A stretch of DNA of 64,000 bases from Salinisphaera sp. Q1T1-3 (GCF_003602005.1 NZ_QZWD01000015.1:1-64000), one strand, 5' to 3'. Shown: positions 1 to 8,901, counted from the first letter of the stretch. The notes: generated by a model not told the origin, from the sequence alone. A program made the numbers and translations.

Positions 1-549
1 CTCAAGCTCGATGCAGGTGGTCTCCCGGTCGAGTGGGTCGACTGGAAGGAGGCGGTCAGTCTTTATTTCACCGACAAGATCGCTTGGGAAGCGGGTACTG
101 AAAAGATTCACCTGCGCGGTGGTCGGTCGCGGGAAACGGGGGGCCGCAGCGAGCTGGCCATCGACTCGATCATTGCCGTGCGGGATCGATCGCACCGATT
201 CGCTCGTAATCTCGTACCGGTATTGACGCGTCGTGAGCTGTTTCACCGCGACGGCGGTCTGTGTCTCTATTGCGGCACTCGACTGGCCTTCAACCAGATG
301 CAGATCGAGCATGTCGTTCCGCGCTCGAAAGGAGGCATGCATTCCTGGCGCAACGTGGTGGCCACGTGCGAACCCTGCAATCGATACAAGGACGATCGCA
401 CCCCGGAACAGGCCGGTATGAAACTGCTCGCGCTCCCGTATGAGCCCAATCTGGCGGAATGGCTGATTCTGGCGAACCGACGGATTCTCGCCGACCAACA
501 GGCATTTCTCGAGCGTCTTGCACCGCGACGTGTTCGTTTGCCTGCTTGA
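1..549 (+). CDS. HNH endonuclease family protein (5' end outside window)
   Basis: The reading frame is open from the first base, so the true start lies upstream; the methionine-like codon at 178 is internal. The visible 182 residues carry a typical HNH nuclease core: a CLYCG zinc-knuckle-like pair, then IEHVVPRSKGG with the first His, then W-N-V-V and CEPCN with the second Cys pair and the final N/H position. The N-terminal part (GLPVEWVDWKEAV) and the C-terminal NRRILADQQAFL match the common stand-alone bacterial HNH protein of about 180-190 residues, so only a few residues are missing. These proteins are often housekeeping genes of unknown target rather than restriction enzymes. Substrate cannot be told from the sequence. 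Confidence 0.85.
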   Translation, partial: LKLDAGGLPVEWVDWKEAVSLYFTDKIAWEAGTEKIHLRGGRSRETGGRSELAIDSIIAVRDRSHRFARNLVPVLTRRELFHRDGGLCLYCGTRLAFNQMQIEHVVPRSKGGMHSWRNVVATCEPCNRYKDDRTPEQAGMKLLALPYEPNLAEWLILANRRILADQQAFLERLAPRRVRLPA

Positions 550-629
550 GCGACCTGATCGGGGCGTGACACGGCGGGACATGATGAGAATGACGTTTGC
601 CGCTCAGGGTGTGCGAGCGGGGCGGATTC

Positions 630-1232
630 GTGTCGATCACGCGTGAACAGGTCACGGCCGGGATCCTGGCCGGCGGCGAAGGTCGTCGGCTCGGCGGCAG
701 CGACAAGGGCTGGTATACGTTGACCGGTCGCAGTCTGGTCGAGTGGACGCTCGAACGTGTTGGCCCGCAGTGCGGGCAGGTGATGATCAGCGCCAATCGC
801 AACATGACGCGCTATCAAGGGCTCGGCTGGCCGGTGGTGCCGGATGAGGACGCAGAGCGATGCGGCCCGCTGGCCGGTATCGCAGCATTGCTCGCGGCCT
901 GTCGAACCCCGTATATGCTCTTCGTGCCGGTCGATACGCCGGCCTTGCCGCGCGATCTGCTGTTTCGATTGGCGCCTGCACTGCGGGCTGACGTGGATAT
1001 GGCGGTGGCCCGCTCGCCGTCGGGAATGCATCCGTTGCATGCACTGGTGCGATCCGCGCAGTACGATGCCATCCGGGCAGCGTTGTCCGGCGGTGTGCGG
1101 CGCGTCACCGACTGGCAATCGGCAGCGCGCCGGCGCGTCGTCGACTGGCCCGACGATGTCCCGTTCACCAACGTCAACACCCCCGCCCAGGCAGACGCGC
1201 TGGCGGGTATGTGCGATCTGACGGATCATTGA
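630..1232 (+). CDS. mobA: Molybdenum cofactor guanylyltransferase MobA
   Basis: Attaches GMP from GTP to molybdopterin to form the guanine dinucleotide cofactor used by the DMSO-reductase family. The N-terminus shows the nucleotidyltransferase motif LAGGEGRRLGGSDKG, followed later by CGPLAGIAALL and VPVDTPALP, the metal/substrate region, and a C-terminal FTNVNTPAQ that is characteristic of MobA. About 200 residues, the normal size. The start is taken as GTG 630, which has a GAGCGGGG stretch 5' of it; a TTG at 597 would add 11 unlikely residues. It precedes moeA and a YdeP/FdhF-type molybdoenzyme on the same strand, which fits supply of cofactor for that enzyme. Confidence 0.9.
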   Translation: MSITREQVTAGILAGGEGRRLGGSDKGWYTLTGRSLVEWTLERVGPQCGQVMISANRNMTRYQGLGWPVVPDEDAERCGPLAGIAALLAACRTPYMLFVPVDTPALPRDLLFRLAPALRADVDMAVARSPSGMHPLHALVRSAQYDAIRAALSGGVRRVTDWQSAARRRVVDWPDDVPFTNVNTPAQADALAGMCDLTDH

Positions 1233-1464
1233 TCGGCCCGAGACGACGGTGTGCTCGGTGGCGCGATCGCGGGGCCGTTCCGGGATCGTGCCCACCGATG
1301 CCCCGGATATCGCCGACCGACGGGGCCGGTCGGCATCACGCCGTGTTGCTGACGCCGGACGACGCATCGCGCTGCGTTCGCTAGACTGATATCGCTGTCG
1401 TAGGGCAGTCACGGCGTTCGACGAGCCGTCGGGCGTCCATGCAATCGGTCGGCAGGAGCAGCGC

Positions 1465-2730
1465 ATGACAGACGATTCCGGAACGGCCGCGAGCGGGCAC
1501 GGTCGGCCGCCGATGCCGGTCGATGAGGCCCGGGACCGTATCATCGATACGATCACACCGGTTGCGGCATCGGCGCAAATCGCCTTGCCGGATGCGCTGC
1601 ATCGGGTTCTGGCCGAGCCGGTGGTCGCGACCGTCAATGTTCCGAGCGCGACCAACGCGTCGATGGATGGCTATGCCCTGGCGTTCGAGGCCGAGTCGTC
1701 GACGACGGCATGCTTCGAGCTGGTCGGCCGGAGCCTGGCCGGGCATCCCAGCGAGGCCACGCTCAGGCCGGGGCAGTGTGTGCGCATCATGACCGGCGCC
1801 GTGGTGCCGGCCGGGGCGGATGCAGTTGTCATGCAGGAGAACACGTCCGTCGAGACCGACGGCCGGATCGCGGTCTCGCCTTGTCCGGCACGCGGTGAGA
1901 ATCTGCGCCACGCCGGTGAGGATATTCGCGCCGGCGATGTCGTCGTGCCGGCCGGCCAGTATCTGCGGCCGGCCGATATCGCGCTGCTGGCCTCGGTCGG
2001 CCGGGCGAGGGTGGCCGTGTATCGTCGTCCGCGGGTCGCATTCTTTTCCACCGGGGATGAATTGCGCCCGATCGACGGGTCGCTGGCCGTTGGTGAGATC
2101 TACGACAGCAATCGCTACGGTCTGGCCGCATCGCTTGCCGAACTGGGCATGGACGGTGTTAATCTCGGCGCGATCCCGGACGATCGAGCCGCGCTTCGCA
2201 CGGCGTTCGATAAAGCCCGCGATTGCGATGCGTTGATCACCAGCGGCGGCGTCTCGGTGGGGGAGGCCGATCACGTGGTCGATCTGCTGGGCGAATACGG
2301 TGATATCGATTTCTGGCGCGTCGCGATCAAGCCCGGCAAACCGCTGGCTTACGGCCGTGTGGGCCGCGCGCTGTTCTTCGGGCTGCCCGGCAATCCGGTC
2401 TCGACCGCGGTCACGTTCATCCAGCTCGTGCGTCCGGCCCTGGTGAAACTGGCCGGTGGCTCGCCGGCCGCGCCGGTCCGCACCACGTTGCCGACCACGA
2501 CCGCGTTGACCAAGCGGCCCGGCCGCGCGCACTACCTGCGGGCGTGCATCAACGACGCCACCGATTCGCCCGGGGTCACGGCACTGGGACATCAGGGGTC
2601 GGGCGTCATGCATTCGATGAGCCGTGCCGATGCCTTCATCGTGTTGCCCGCCGATGCGGCGAACGTGCCGGCCGGCAGCGAAGTTGTCGTCGAGCCCTTC
2701 GCACAGACGATCTGGGGGTCGCCGTCGTGA
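1465..2730 (+). CDS. moeA: Molybdopterin molybdenumtransferase MoeA
   Basis: Inserts molybdate into adenylylated molybdopterin, the step before MobA. The 421 residues show the MoeA signature NASMDGYAL (about residues 64-72), the ribosome-binding-type hinge region RPGQCVRIMTGA, the MPT-binding ITSGGVSVGEADHV and the GLPGNPVS loop, in the usual order. GGCAGGAG sits just before ATG 1465. Length equals the E. coli type. It lies 232 bp after mobA and 123 bp before the OFA transporter on the same strand, forming a cofactor and formate/oxalate block; a TAGACT hexamer at 1381-1386 could be a promoter -10, but no clear -35 was seen. Confidence 0.94.
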   Translation: MTDDSGTAASGHGRPPMPVDEARDRIIDTITPVAASAQIALPDALHRVLAEPVVATVNVPSATNASMDGYALAFEAESSTTACFELVGRSLAGHPSEATLRPGQCVRIMTGAVVPAGADAVVMQENTSVETDGRIAVSPCPARGENLRHAGEDIRAGDVVVPAGQYLRPADIALLASVGRARVAVYRRPRVAFFSTGDELRPIDGSLAVGEIYDSNRYGLAASLAELGMDGVNLGAIPDDRAALRTAFDKARDCDALITSGGVSVGEADHVVDLLGEYGDIDFWRVAIKPGKPLAYGRVGRALFFGLPGNPVSTAVTFIQLVRPALVKLAGGSPAAPVRTTLPTTTALTKRPGRAHYLRACINDATDSPGVTALGHQGSGVMHSMSRADAFIVLPADAANVPAGSEVVVEPFAQTIWGSPS

Positions 2731-2853
2731 GCGGCGATCGAATCGGGTTGTGCGCAATAATCATGAAGACCGGACTTTAGTCGAACACGGCTTTGTAAGC
2801 CGGATCCGGCTGCTATCGTCTGCGACAGCCTCGTCGTCGCGCAGGATCAGGAT

Positions 2854-4218
2854 ATGGCCGGTTTTTTCGATAAGTCGCGCATCGTCGCGCGACCGGGCTT
2901 CAACCGCTGGATGGTGCCGCCCGCTGCCCTGTGTATTCATCTGTGCATCGGGCAGGTGTATGCGTTCTCGGTATTCAAGATTCCGCTGACCCGGATCATC
3001 GGCGTGAACGAGTCTGCCGCAGCCGACTGGGATCAGGCCACGCTGGCCTGGATCTTCTCGCTGGCGATTGCCGCGCTAGGGTTGGCGGCTGCCTTCGGAG
3101 GCCAGTGGCTGGAGCGGGTGGGCCCGCGCAAGGCGATGGCACTGGCCGCGGCCTGTTTCGGCGGCGGATTCATCGTTGCTGCCTTCGGCGTCTGGTGGCA
3201 CCAGATCTGGCTGATCTATCTGGGCTACGGGGTGATCGGCGGGATCGGTCTGGGCATCGGCTATATCTCGCCGGTCTCGACGTTGATCAAGTGGTTTCCG
3301 GATCGGCCCGGGCTTGCGACGGGCATGGCCATCATGGGCTTCGGCGGCGGGGCCATGATCGGCTCGCCGCTGGCCACCAACCTGATGGCATTTTTCGCAT
3401 CGCCGACGTCGGCGGGCGTGGGCGCCACGTTCATCACGATGGGCGTGATCTACTTCATTTTCATGATGATCGGCGCGCTCATCGTGCGTATTCCGGCCGC
3501 GGGTTGGCAGCCTGCCGGACATGATCCCGATGCCGCGGATCGCAAGCAGAACAAGATGATCACGCGTAATCACGTTCACGTGAATCAGGCCATGAAAACG
3601 CCGCAGTTCTATCTGATCTGGCTGGTGCTGTTTCTCAACGTCACCGCCGGCATCGCACTGCTCGAGCAGGCCTCGCCGATGGCCCAGGAAATGGTCGGGA
3701 CTTCGGCTGCAGCCGCGGCCGGCTTCGTCGGGGTGTTGTCGATCTTCAACATGGCCGGGCGTTTCTTCTGGGCGTCCACCTCCGACACGATCGGCCGAAA
3801 GCCGACATACGCTGTATTCTTCATCCTCGGCATGCTGCTCTACGCGGTTGTCCCGAGCGTGGCCGCCGGTGGCAGTATCGTGCTGTTCGTTCTGGCCTGT
3901 TGCGTCATCGTCTCGATGTACGGCGGCGGCTTTGCCACGGTACCGGCGTATCTCAAGGATATATTCGGCACCATGCACGTCGGTGCCATCCACGGCCGTC
4001 TGCTCACGGCCTGGGCGGCGGCCGGCGTTGTCGGCCCGGTACTGCTCAACGAATTGCGCGAAGGGCGTATCGCGGCCGGCGTGCCGCCGGCCGATGCCTA
4101 TACCACGACGCTCTACATCATGGTGGCGCTCCTGGGGCTCGGTCTGATCTGCAATCTGTTGGTGCGCCCGGTCGCTGACAAGCACCACTATGCAGGTGAG
4201 ATCAATGAGGTGGCCTGA
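2854..4218 (+). CDS. OFA-family MFS transporter (oxalate/formate antiporter type)
   Basis: Inner-membrane major facilitator of 454 residues with about 12 hydrophobic segments. The opening (NRWMVPPAALCIHLCIGQVYAFSVFK) and the loop YISPVSTLIKWFPDRPGLATG are hallmarks of the oxalate:formate antiporter (OFA) family, which also contains YhjX-type pyruvate transporters, so the substrate is uncertain. A charged central loop (GHDPDAADRKQNK) separates the two six-helix halves. The gene is followed 54 bp later by a tiny membrane protein of the kind that accompanies OFA carriers, then by a formate-dehydrogenase-like oxidoreductase, which makes a C1 or C2 acid (formate, oxalate) a reasonable substrate. 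Confidence 0.88.
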   Translation: MAGFFDKSRIVARPGFNRWMVPPAALCIHLCIGQVYAFSVFKIPLTRIIGVNESAAADWDQATLAWIFSLAIAALGLAAAFGGQWLERVGPRKAMALAAACFGGGFIVAAFGVWWHQIWLIYLGYGVIGGIGLGIGYISPVSTLIKWFPDRPGLATGMAIMGFGGGAMIGSPLATNLMAFFASPTSAGVGATFITMGVIYFIFMMIGALIVRIPAAGWQPAGHDPDAADRKQNKMITRNHVHVNQAMKTPQFYLIWLVLFLNVTAGIALLEQASPMAQEMVGTSAAAAAGFVGVLSIFNMAGRFFWASTSDTIGRKPTYAVFFILGMLLYAVVPSVAAGGSIVLFVLACCVIVSMYGGGFATVPAYLKDIFGTMHVGAIHGRLLTAWAAAGVVGPVLLNELREGRIAAGVPPADAYTTTLYIMVALLGLGLICNLLVRPVADKHHYAGEINEVA

Positions 4219-4272
4219 GCGCCGGCCTGCCGGAAATCGGTACTCGTGCCCGGCCCATCGAGGAGACATCAC

Positions 4273-4416
4273 ATGACAGCACAGCCCCGATCCGCAGACC
4301 GCGCGACCGATACTCCGAATTGGCAGGTCGGTGCGCTCTGGGCCCTGGTCACGATTCCGGCCGCCTGGGGATTCATCGAAACCGTGTGGAAATCGGTCGC
4401 CCTGTTCACCGGCTGA
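4273..4416 (+). CDS. Small membrane partner of the OFA/MFS transporter (47 aa)
   Basis: A short gene easily missed because it encodes only 47 residues. It has a strong GAGGAG ribosome site 7 bases before ATG 4273 and a clean stop at 4414. The product is a polar N-terminus (about 14 residues), then W-Q-V-G-A-L-W-A-L-V-T-I-P-A-A-W-G-F, a single membrane helix rich in Trp, Ala and Gly, and a short tail. Single-helix proteins directly downstream of OFA-type MFS genes are annotated as MFS transporter small subunits; position, size and helix character all fit. Its function in the family is not established; stabilising or modulating the carrier is an inference. Confidence 0.75.
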   Translation: MTAQPRSADRATDTPNWQVGALWALVTIPAAWGFIETVWKSVALFTG

Positions 4417-4570
4417 GCGGCTCGGGCCAGGCGCGTCGTGTGCGTATCCGTTGGGGCGGCAAGGCTTGATCCGACGCGCGTTTTGATCGACATTGGAGAC
4501 CATACGGACGCGGTTCGTCGCCGGTCGCGCCGGTGACGGACCGCTGCCCCCGCTTTTCAGGAGTAGCCTC

Positions 4571-6916
4571 ATGTCCGAGTCCCGACCGGAATCGCCGACC
4601 AATACGAAGCCGCCGCGCGGCGAGCACGATGCCCGCGTTCAGGAATACCACAATCCGGCCGGGGGCTGGGGGGCGCTCAAGGCTGTGAGCAAGCATCTGC
4701 TGCACAGCGGTGAGCCGTGGGCCAACACCCGTGCGATGTTCAAGATCAACCAGCCCGATGGTTTCGACTGTCCGGGCTGTGCCTGGGGTGACCCGAAACA
4801 CGGTTCGTCCTTCGAATTCTGCGAGAACGGCGTCAAGGCGATCACTTGGGAGGCGACCTCCCGCCGCGTGACGCGTGATTTCTTCGCCCAGCACTCGGTC
4901 AGCGAGCTCAAGACCTGGGACGACTACAGTCTCGAGGATGCCGGTCGTCTGGTCGAGCCGATGCGCTACAACGCCGAGACCGACCACTATGAGCCGGTGA
5001 CGTGGGACGACGCGCTGGATCTGATCGCCGATGAACTCAAGGCGTTGCCCACGCCGGATGACGCGATCTTCTATACCTCCGGCAAGGCGTGCAACGAATC
5101 CGCCTATGTATTCCAGCTGCTCGCGCGCCTTTACGGCACGAACAACATGCCGGATTGCTCGAACATGTGCCACGAAGCCAGCGGCGTCGCGCTGGGCGAC
5201 GGGCTCGGTACCGGCAAGGGGAGCGTGCAGCTCGAGGACTTCGAAAAAGCCGAGGCGATCTTCGTCTTCGGCCAGAATCCGGGGACCAACCATCCGCGGA
5301 TGCTGGGCGTGCTGCGCGACGCGGCCGAGCGCGGTGCGGATATCGTCTCCTTCAACCCGCTCAAGGAGCGCGGGTTGCAGAAGTTCGCCGATCCGCAGAA
5401 GCCCTTCGAGATGATGCACAACGGCAGTCATCGCATCAGCAACCATTATTTCTGCCCGAAACTGGGCGGCGACATGGCAGCGCTGCGCGGCATGGCCAAA
5501 GCGCTTTTCGAACGCGATGCCGCCGGCGAGTCGGTGCTCGATCACGAATTCCTGGCCGAACACACCGCCTATATCGATGCCTACCGGGCCCGCGTCGAGG
5601 CGACCGAATGGGCGACGCTGGAAGCCCAGTCCGGGCTGTCGCGAAAGGAAATGGAAGAGGCCGCCGAACTCTATGCCCGGTCCAGGGCAACGATCATCTG
5701 CTGGGCCATGGGCATTACCCAGCACAAGCATTCGGTGCCGACCGTTCGCGAAATCATCAACCTGCTCATGCTGGGGGGCAACCTCGGCAAGCCCGGGGCC
5801 GGCACGTCACCCGTGCGTGGTCATTCCAACGTGCAGGGCGACCGTACGATGGGCATTTTCGAGAAGCCGTCGACGGCGTTTCTCGATGCACTCGAAAAGA
5901 AATACAACCGGCCGATGCCGCGGGAATGGGGCGTCGACTCGGTCGCCGCCGTCGAGGCCATGCGCGATGCGCCGGGCAAGGTCTTCATCGGCCTGGCCGG
6001 CAACTTCACCCGGGCCATTTCGGACAGCCTGGTCACTGAAAAGGCCATGGCCAACTGTCGCCTGACGGCTTTCATCAGCACCAAGCTCAATCGCAGCCAT
6101 CTGGTAACCGGCGAACAGGCCCTGATTCTGCCGTGTCTCGGCCGGGCCGAGGTGGATCGCAACAGCGCCGGCACATCCCAGCTGATCACGGTCGAGGACT
6201 CGATGAGCATGGTCCACGGCTCGGCCGGGATCAACACGCCGGCTGATGCCGCCCTGCGTTCCGAAGTGTCGATTCTCACGGATCTGGCCGAGCGACTCGT
6301 TGGCAGCGAAGCCGTCGACTGGGCGGCCATGCGGGAAGACTATGATGTCATCCGAGACCACGTCGCCGAAGTCATACCCCATTTCGAGCGCTTCAACGAG
6401 CGGGTGCGTCAGCATCGCGGCTTCTGGCTCGGGAACCCGATTGCCGAGCGCACCTTCAATACGGGCAGTGGCAAGGCCGAGTTCTCCGACGAGGCGTTGC
6501 CGGACGAAGTCATGCATCAGCGCCTGGGCAAGCGCGACGGCTGGCTGACCCTGCAGACGATGCGTTCGCACGACCAGTACAACACGACGGTCTACGGCTA
6601 CAACGATCGTTATCGCGGGATCGAGGACGGTCGGCAGGTGATCTTTCTCAACCGGGACGATATACAGCGTCTGGGCTTCGAGGCCGGTCAGTGGGTCAAT
6701 CTGTTCGGGGAATCGGAGGACGGCGTGACCCGTCGTGCGGACGGTTTCAAGATCGTGGCCTATGACACCCCGTCCGGCTGTGCCGCGGCCTATTATCCGG
6801 AAACCAATCCGTTGATTCCGCTCGATCACAAGGGCGATTTCAGCCACACGCCGGCCTCGAAATCCATCGCGATCCGGCTGGAGGCGATGGAAGCCGCGCC
6901 CCGACTTGCCTCCTGA
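4571..6916 (+). CDS. FdhF/YdeP-family molybdopterin oxidoreductase
   Basis: A 781-residue molybdopterin-guanine-dinucleotide enzyme of the formate-dehydrogenase-H-like YdeP branch. YdeP markers are the N-terminal NPAGGWGALKAVSKHL, GFDCPGCAWGDPKH (Cys 67 and 70) and NNMPDCSNMCHEASG, where Cys200-His201 occupies the position of the selenocysteine-His pair of FdhF. The spacing of the N-terminal cysteines (67, 70, 84) is not the classical four-cysteine [4Fe-4S] pattern. The C-terminal DMSO-reductase-type cofactor lobe (MRSHDQYNTTVYGYNDRYRG) is intact. Start ATG 4571 has CAGGAG ahead of it. No Tat signal is seen, so it is cytoplasmic. The actual substrate of YdeP proteins is unsettled; formate is suggested by the neighbours. 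Confidence 0.88.
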   Translation: MSESRPESPTNTKPPRGEHDARVQEYHNPAGGWGALKAVSKHLLHSGEPWANTRAMFKINQPDGFDCPGCAWGDPKHGSSFEFCENGVKAITWEATSRRVTRDFFAQHSVSELKTWDDYSLEDAGRLVEPMRYNAETDHYEPVTWDDALDLIADELKALPTPDDAIFYTSGKACNESAYVFQLLARLYGTNNMPDCSNMCHEASGVALGDGLGTGKGSVQLEDFEKAEAIFVFGQNPGTNHPRMLGVLRDAAERGADIVSFNPLKERGLQKFADPQKPFEMMHNGSHRISNHYFCPKLGGDMAALRGMAKALFERDAAGESVLDHEFLAEHTAYIDAYRARVEATEWATLEAQSGLSRKEMEEAAELYARSRATIICWAMGITQHKHSVPTVREIINLLMLGGNLGKPGAGTSPVRGHSNVQGDRTMGIFEKPSTAFLDALEKKYNRPMPREWGVDSVAAVEAMRDAPGKVFIGLAGNFTRAISDSLVTEKAMANCRLTAFISTKLNRSHLVTGEQALILPCLGRAEVDRNSAGTSQLITVEDSMSMVHGSAGINTPADAALRSEVSILTDLAERLVGSEAVDWAAMREDYDVIRDHVAEVIPHFERFNERVRQHRGFWLGNPIAERTFNTGSGKAEFSDEALPDEVMHQRLGKRDGWLTLQTMRSHDQYNTTVYGYNDRYRGIEDGRQVIFLNRDDIQRLGFEAGQWVNLFGESEDGVTRRADGFKIVAYDTPSGCAAAYYPETNPLIPLDHKGDFSHTPASKSIAIRLEAMEAAPRLAS

Positions 6917-7208
6917 GGACGGAATAGACAGCCTGGAGCGCGATCTCGAAGCGCTTCAGGCGGCCCATCCCGATCTCGAGCCGCTTGCCGGTATCGTGCT
7001 GCTGGCGGTTTGTGCACAGTACGATCCCGGGCGCGGCAAGGGCGTGAACACGGCACTGCTGGCCCAGCGCCTGGATATCGAGCATGCCCTGATCCGGCGC
7101 GCTGTCACCGATCTCGAGACTCGTGGCTGGATCACGGCGGAATCGGCCGGCGGGGCCAGCCCGGCGCTGCGTCTGGTGCCGACCGACGAGCGGCCTTCGC
7201 TGCGTTAG
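6906..7208 (+). CDS. Small winged-helix-like protein following the YdeP-type gene
   Basis: An ORF of 100 codons beginning at TTG 6906, overlapping the last 11 bases of the oxidoreductase gene, so it is probably translationally coupled. Residues about 40-85 (TALLAQRLDIEHALIRRAVTDLETRGWITAE) read like a helix-turn-helix followed by the wing of a MarR/Lrp-type DNA-binding domain, but no effector domain is present. It may regulate the upstream block or be a small accessory protein of the enzyme. The start is uncertain because no ATG or GTG is available near the overlap. Third-position GC supports real coding. Confidence 0.6.
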   Translation: MPPEDGIDSLERDLEALQAAHPDLEPLAGIVLLAVCAQYDPGRGKGVNTALLAQRLDIEHALIRRAVTDLETRGWITAESAGGASPALRLVPTDERPSLR

Positions 7209-7271
7209 AGGCGTGTCAGGCCGTGCCTGCTCTCGGCGCGCCGAGATGTTCGGCGTATCACAGCAGCCGGG

Positions 7272-7438
7272 TCATGGGCGGTTGTCGAGCAGGCACGGGC
7301 GCCCCGGGATTGGGCGGACGCGATACGGCATCGTGTATTGGTCGGACAGGTTGAGGGCCCGTGCGCCCTGCTCGCCGTTGGAGTTGCACGTCTGGTCGTC
7401 GTCCCGCGAACAGAGATCGACGGCGGGGGATGCATGAC
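7272..7438 (-). pseudogene. C-terminal coding fragment abutting repeat element A1
   Basis: Read on the minus strand, this stretch is open with G/C-rich third positions and gives a plausible protein end: DLCSRDDDQTCNSNGEQGA, then LNLSDQYTMPYRVRPIPGRP and a stop at 7272. No start or ribosome site is found, and the frame runs straight into element A1 at 7440. It therefore looks like the tail of an unknown gene cut by the element or by a linked deletion. The protein family is not recognised. Chance openness of a GC-rich strand is the alternative. Confidence 0.3.
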
Positions 7439-7440
7439 TA

Positions 7441-7595
7441 GGGCCTGTTAACACTTCGCACGTGACCGTGTTGCCGCCCAAAACCGGCCATGCGGCGTTG
7501 CACGGCTTGACCTTGGGAGATGCCCAAGGCCGGCGCCATGCGCCTTGCCTGGCCGGTTTTTGGGCGCGGCACACGCGGGACGTGTTAGCAGGCCC
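7441..7595. mobile_element. MITE-like repeat A1
   Basis: About 155 bp without a gene. The ends are inverted copies: GGGCCTGTTAACACTTCGCA on the left and, read from the right, GGGCCTGCTAACACGTCCCG; imperfect pairing continues for about 45 bp on each side to a CCAAAACCGGCC block. The left end is preceded by CTA. The core matches, in reverse orientation, the core of element A2 near 20.3 kb. Size, terminal inverted repeats and absence of an ORF fit a miniature transposable element moved by a transposase encoded elsewhere. Confidence 0.75.
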
Positions 7596-7747
7596 TGGGT
7601 CAAGCCGGGCCGTATTTGGCCTGTTTCACCTTGTCGGATGACGCCACCGGGCTGTCGCCGTAGTCTCGTGTCTGTGTCGTCGATACCCGGCCAGTGGACC
7701 GGGTAGGGCGATCGTGCAGGCCCATGTTCTCGATCCGGCGGAAGACC

Positions 7748-8755
7748 ATGCAACTCAGTTTTTTCAGCAGCCAGCCCTATGACCGACGTTTTTTCGAAGC
7801 GCGTCGGTCGGCGTCGACGTGTGACGACGAGGTCGTGTTCACGTTTCTGAGTGCCGAACTCGATCGACAGACGGTCGCGCTCGCCGAGGGCGCGGATGCG
7901 ATCTGTGTGTTCGTCAACGACAAGCTCGACCGAGACATCCTGACGCAGCTCGCCGCACTCGGGGTTCGGGCCGTGCTGCTGCGTTGTGCCGGTTATAACC
8001 ATCTCGATCTCGAGGCGGCCGATGAACTCGGACTGTTCGTCGCCCGGGTGCCGGCTTATTCGCCCGAGGCGGTGGCCGAGCACGCGCTGGCCCTGACGAT
8101 GACGCTCAACCGGCGCACGCATCGGGCCTACAACCGCGTGCGCGAAGGTAATTTCATGCTGGACGGCCTGCTCGGCATGACGCTCCACGGCAAGACCGTG
8201 GGTATTGTCGGCACCGGCCGGATCGGCCGTGCGACGGCTGCGATATTCCACGGCATGGGCTGCCGAGTGCTCGGTTTCGATCCGGCGCCCGCGGCGGATT
8301 TCGAACGGCTGGGCACCGTGGTGGATATGGATCGGCTGCTGGCCGAGTCCGACGTCGTCAGCCTGCATTGCCCATTGTTCGACAGCACGCATCATCTCAT
8401 CGATGAGCGCGCGCTGGCCCGGATGAAATCCGGGGCGATGCTGGTCAACACCTCCCGCGGCGCGCTCATCGATACTGTGGCCGTGATCGAAGCGCTCAAG
8501 TCGCGTCGACTCGGGGCGCTGGCGATCGATGTCTACGAGCAGGAGGCGCCGCTGTTCTTTGCCGATCGCTCGGATGAATTCATCGACGACGATGTCTTTG
8601 TCCGGCTGATGTCCTTTCCTAACGTGCTCATTACCGGGCATCAGGGTTTTTTCACCGCGGAGGCCATGAACGAGATTGCCGATACCACGCTGGCGAATCT
8701 GGCGGATTTTCTCGCCGGGCGCGTCTGCAGCAATCGTCTATCCGGCGCGGATTGA
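7748..8755 (+). CDS. ldhA: D-lactate dehydrogenase / D-2-hydroxyacid dehydrogenase
   Basis: Reduces pyruvate to D-lactate with NADH (or the reverse). The 335 residues match the fermentative LdhA family: MQLSFFSSQPYDRRFF at the N-terminus, the Rossmann motif GIVGTGRIGR, NTSRGALIDT with the catalytic Arg, DVYEQEAPLFF with the Glu, and TGHQGFFT with the His. ATG 7748 is chosen over an upstream in-frame codon at 7694 because it begins exactly at the family N-terminus and is preceded by CGGCGGAAG. It stands alone between the A1 repeat and a convergent protease gene. Confidence 0.92.
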   Translation: MQLSFFSSQPYDRRFFEARRSASTCDDEVVFTFLSAELDRQTVALAEGADAICVFVNDKLDRDILTQLAALGVRAVLLRCAGYNHLDLEAADELGLFVARVPAYSPEAVAEHALALTMTLNRRTHRAYNRVREGNFMLDGLLGMTLHGKTVGIVGTGRIGRATAAIFHGMGCRVLGFDPAPAADFERLGTVVDMDRLLAESDVVSLHCPLFDSTHHLIDERALARMKSGAMLVNTSRGALIDTVAVIEALKSRRLGALAIDVYEQEAPLFFADRSDEFIDDDVFVRLMSFPNVLITGHQGFFTAEAMNEIADTTLANLADFLAGRVCSNRLSGAD

Positions 8756-8863
8756 GATCCCGCGCCGGTCGGGCAGGAATCAACAGACAGGCGCCTTCTG
8801 CCATGGGCGTCGGCGCCTGCTGGCGCCCATGGCCGCGACCGAGCGGAACGGGCCCCGAGCGGT

Positions 8864-8901
8864 CGACCCAGGGCGCCGTGTCGGCACGCCGCCCTGGGTC
8901 G
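8864..8901. terminator. Perfect 12-bp-arm hairpin between convergent genes
   Basis: CGACCCAGGGCG and its exact complement CGCCCTGGGTCG are separated by 14 bases in the gap between convergent ldhA and the sedolisin gene. A second weaker inverted repeat (CCATGGGCG / CGCCCATGG, 8801-8832) precedes it. There is no U-tract, so intrinsic termination is likely but unproven. Confidence 0.5.

Noticed and set aside
267-1655. Long minus-strand ORF opposite HNH, mobA and moeA
   Set aside because: Composition is Arg/His/Ala-rich without domains; the plus-strand genes are certain.
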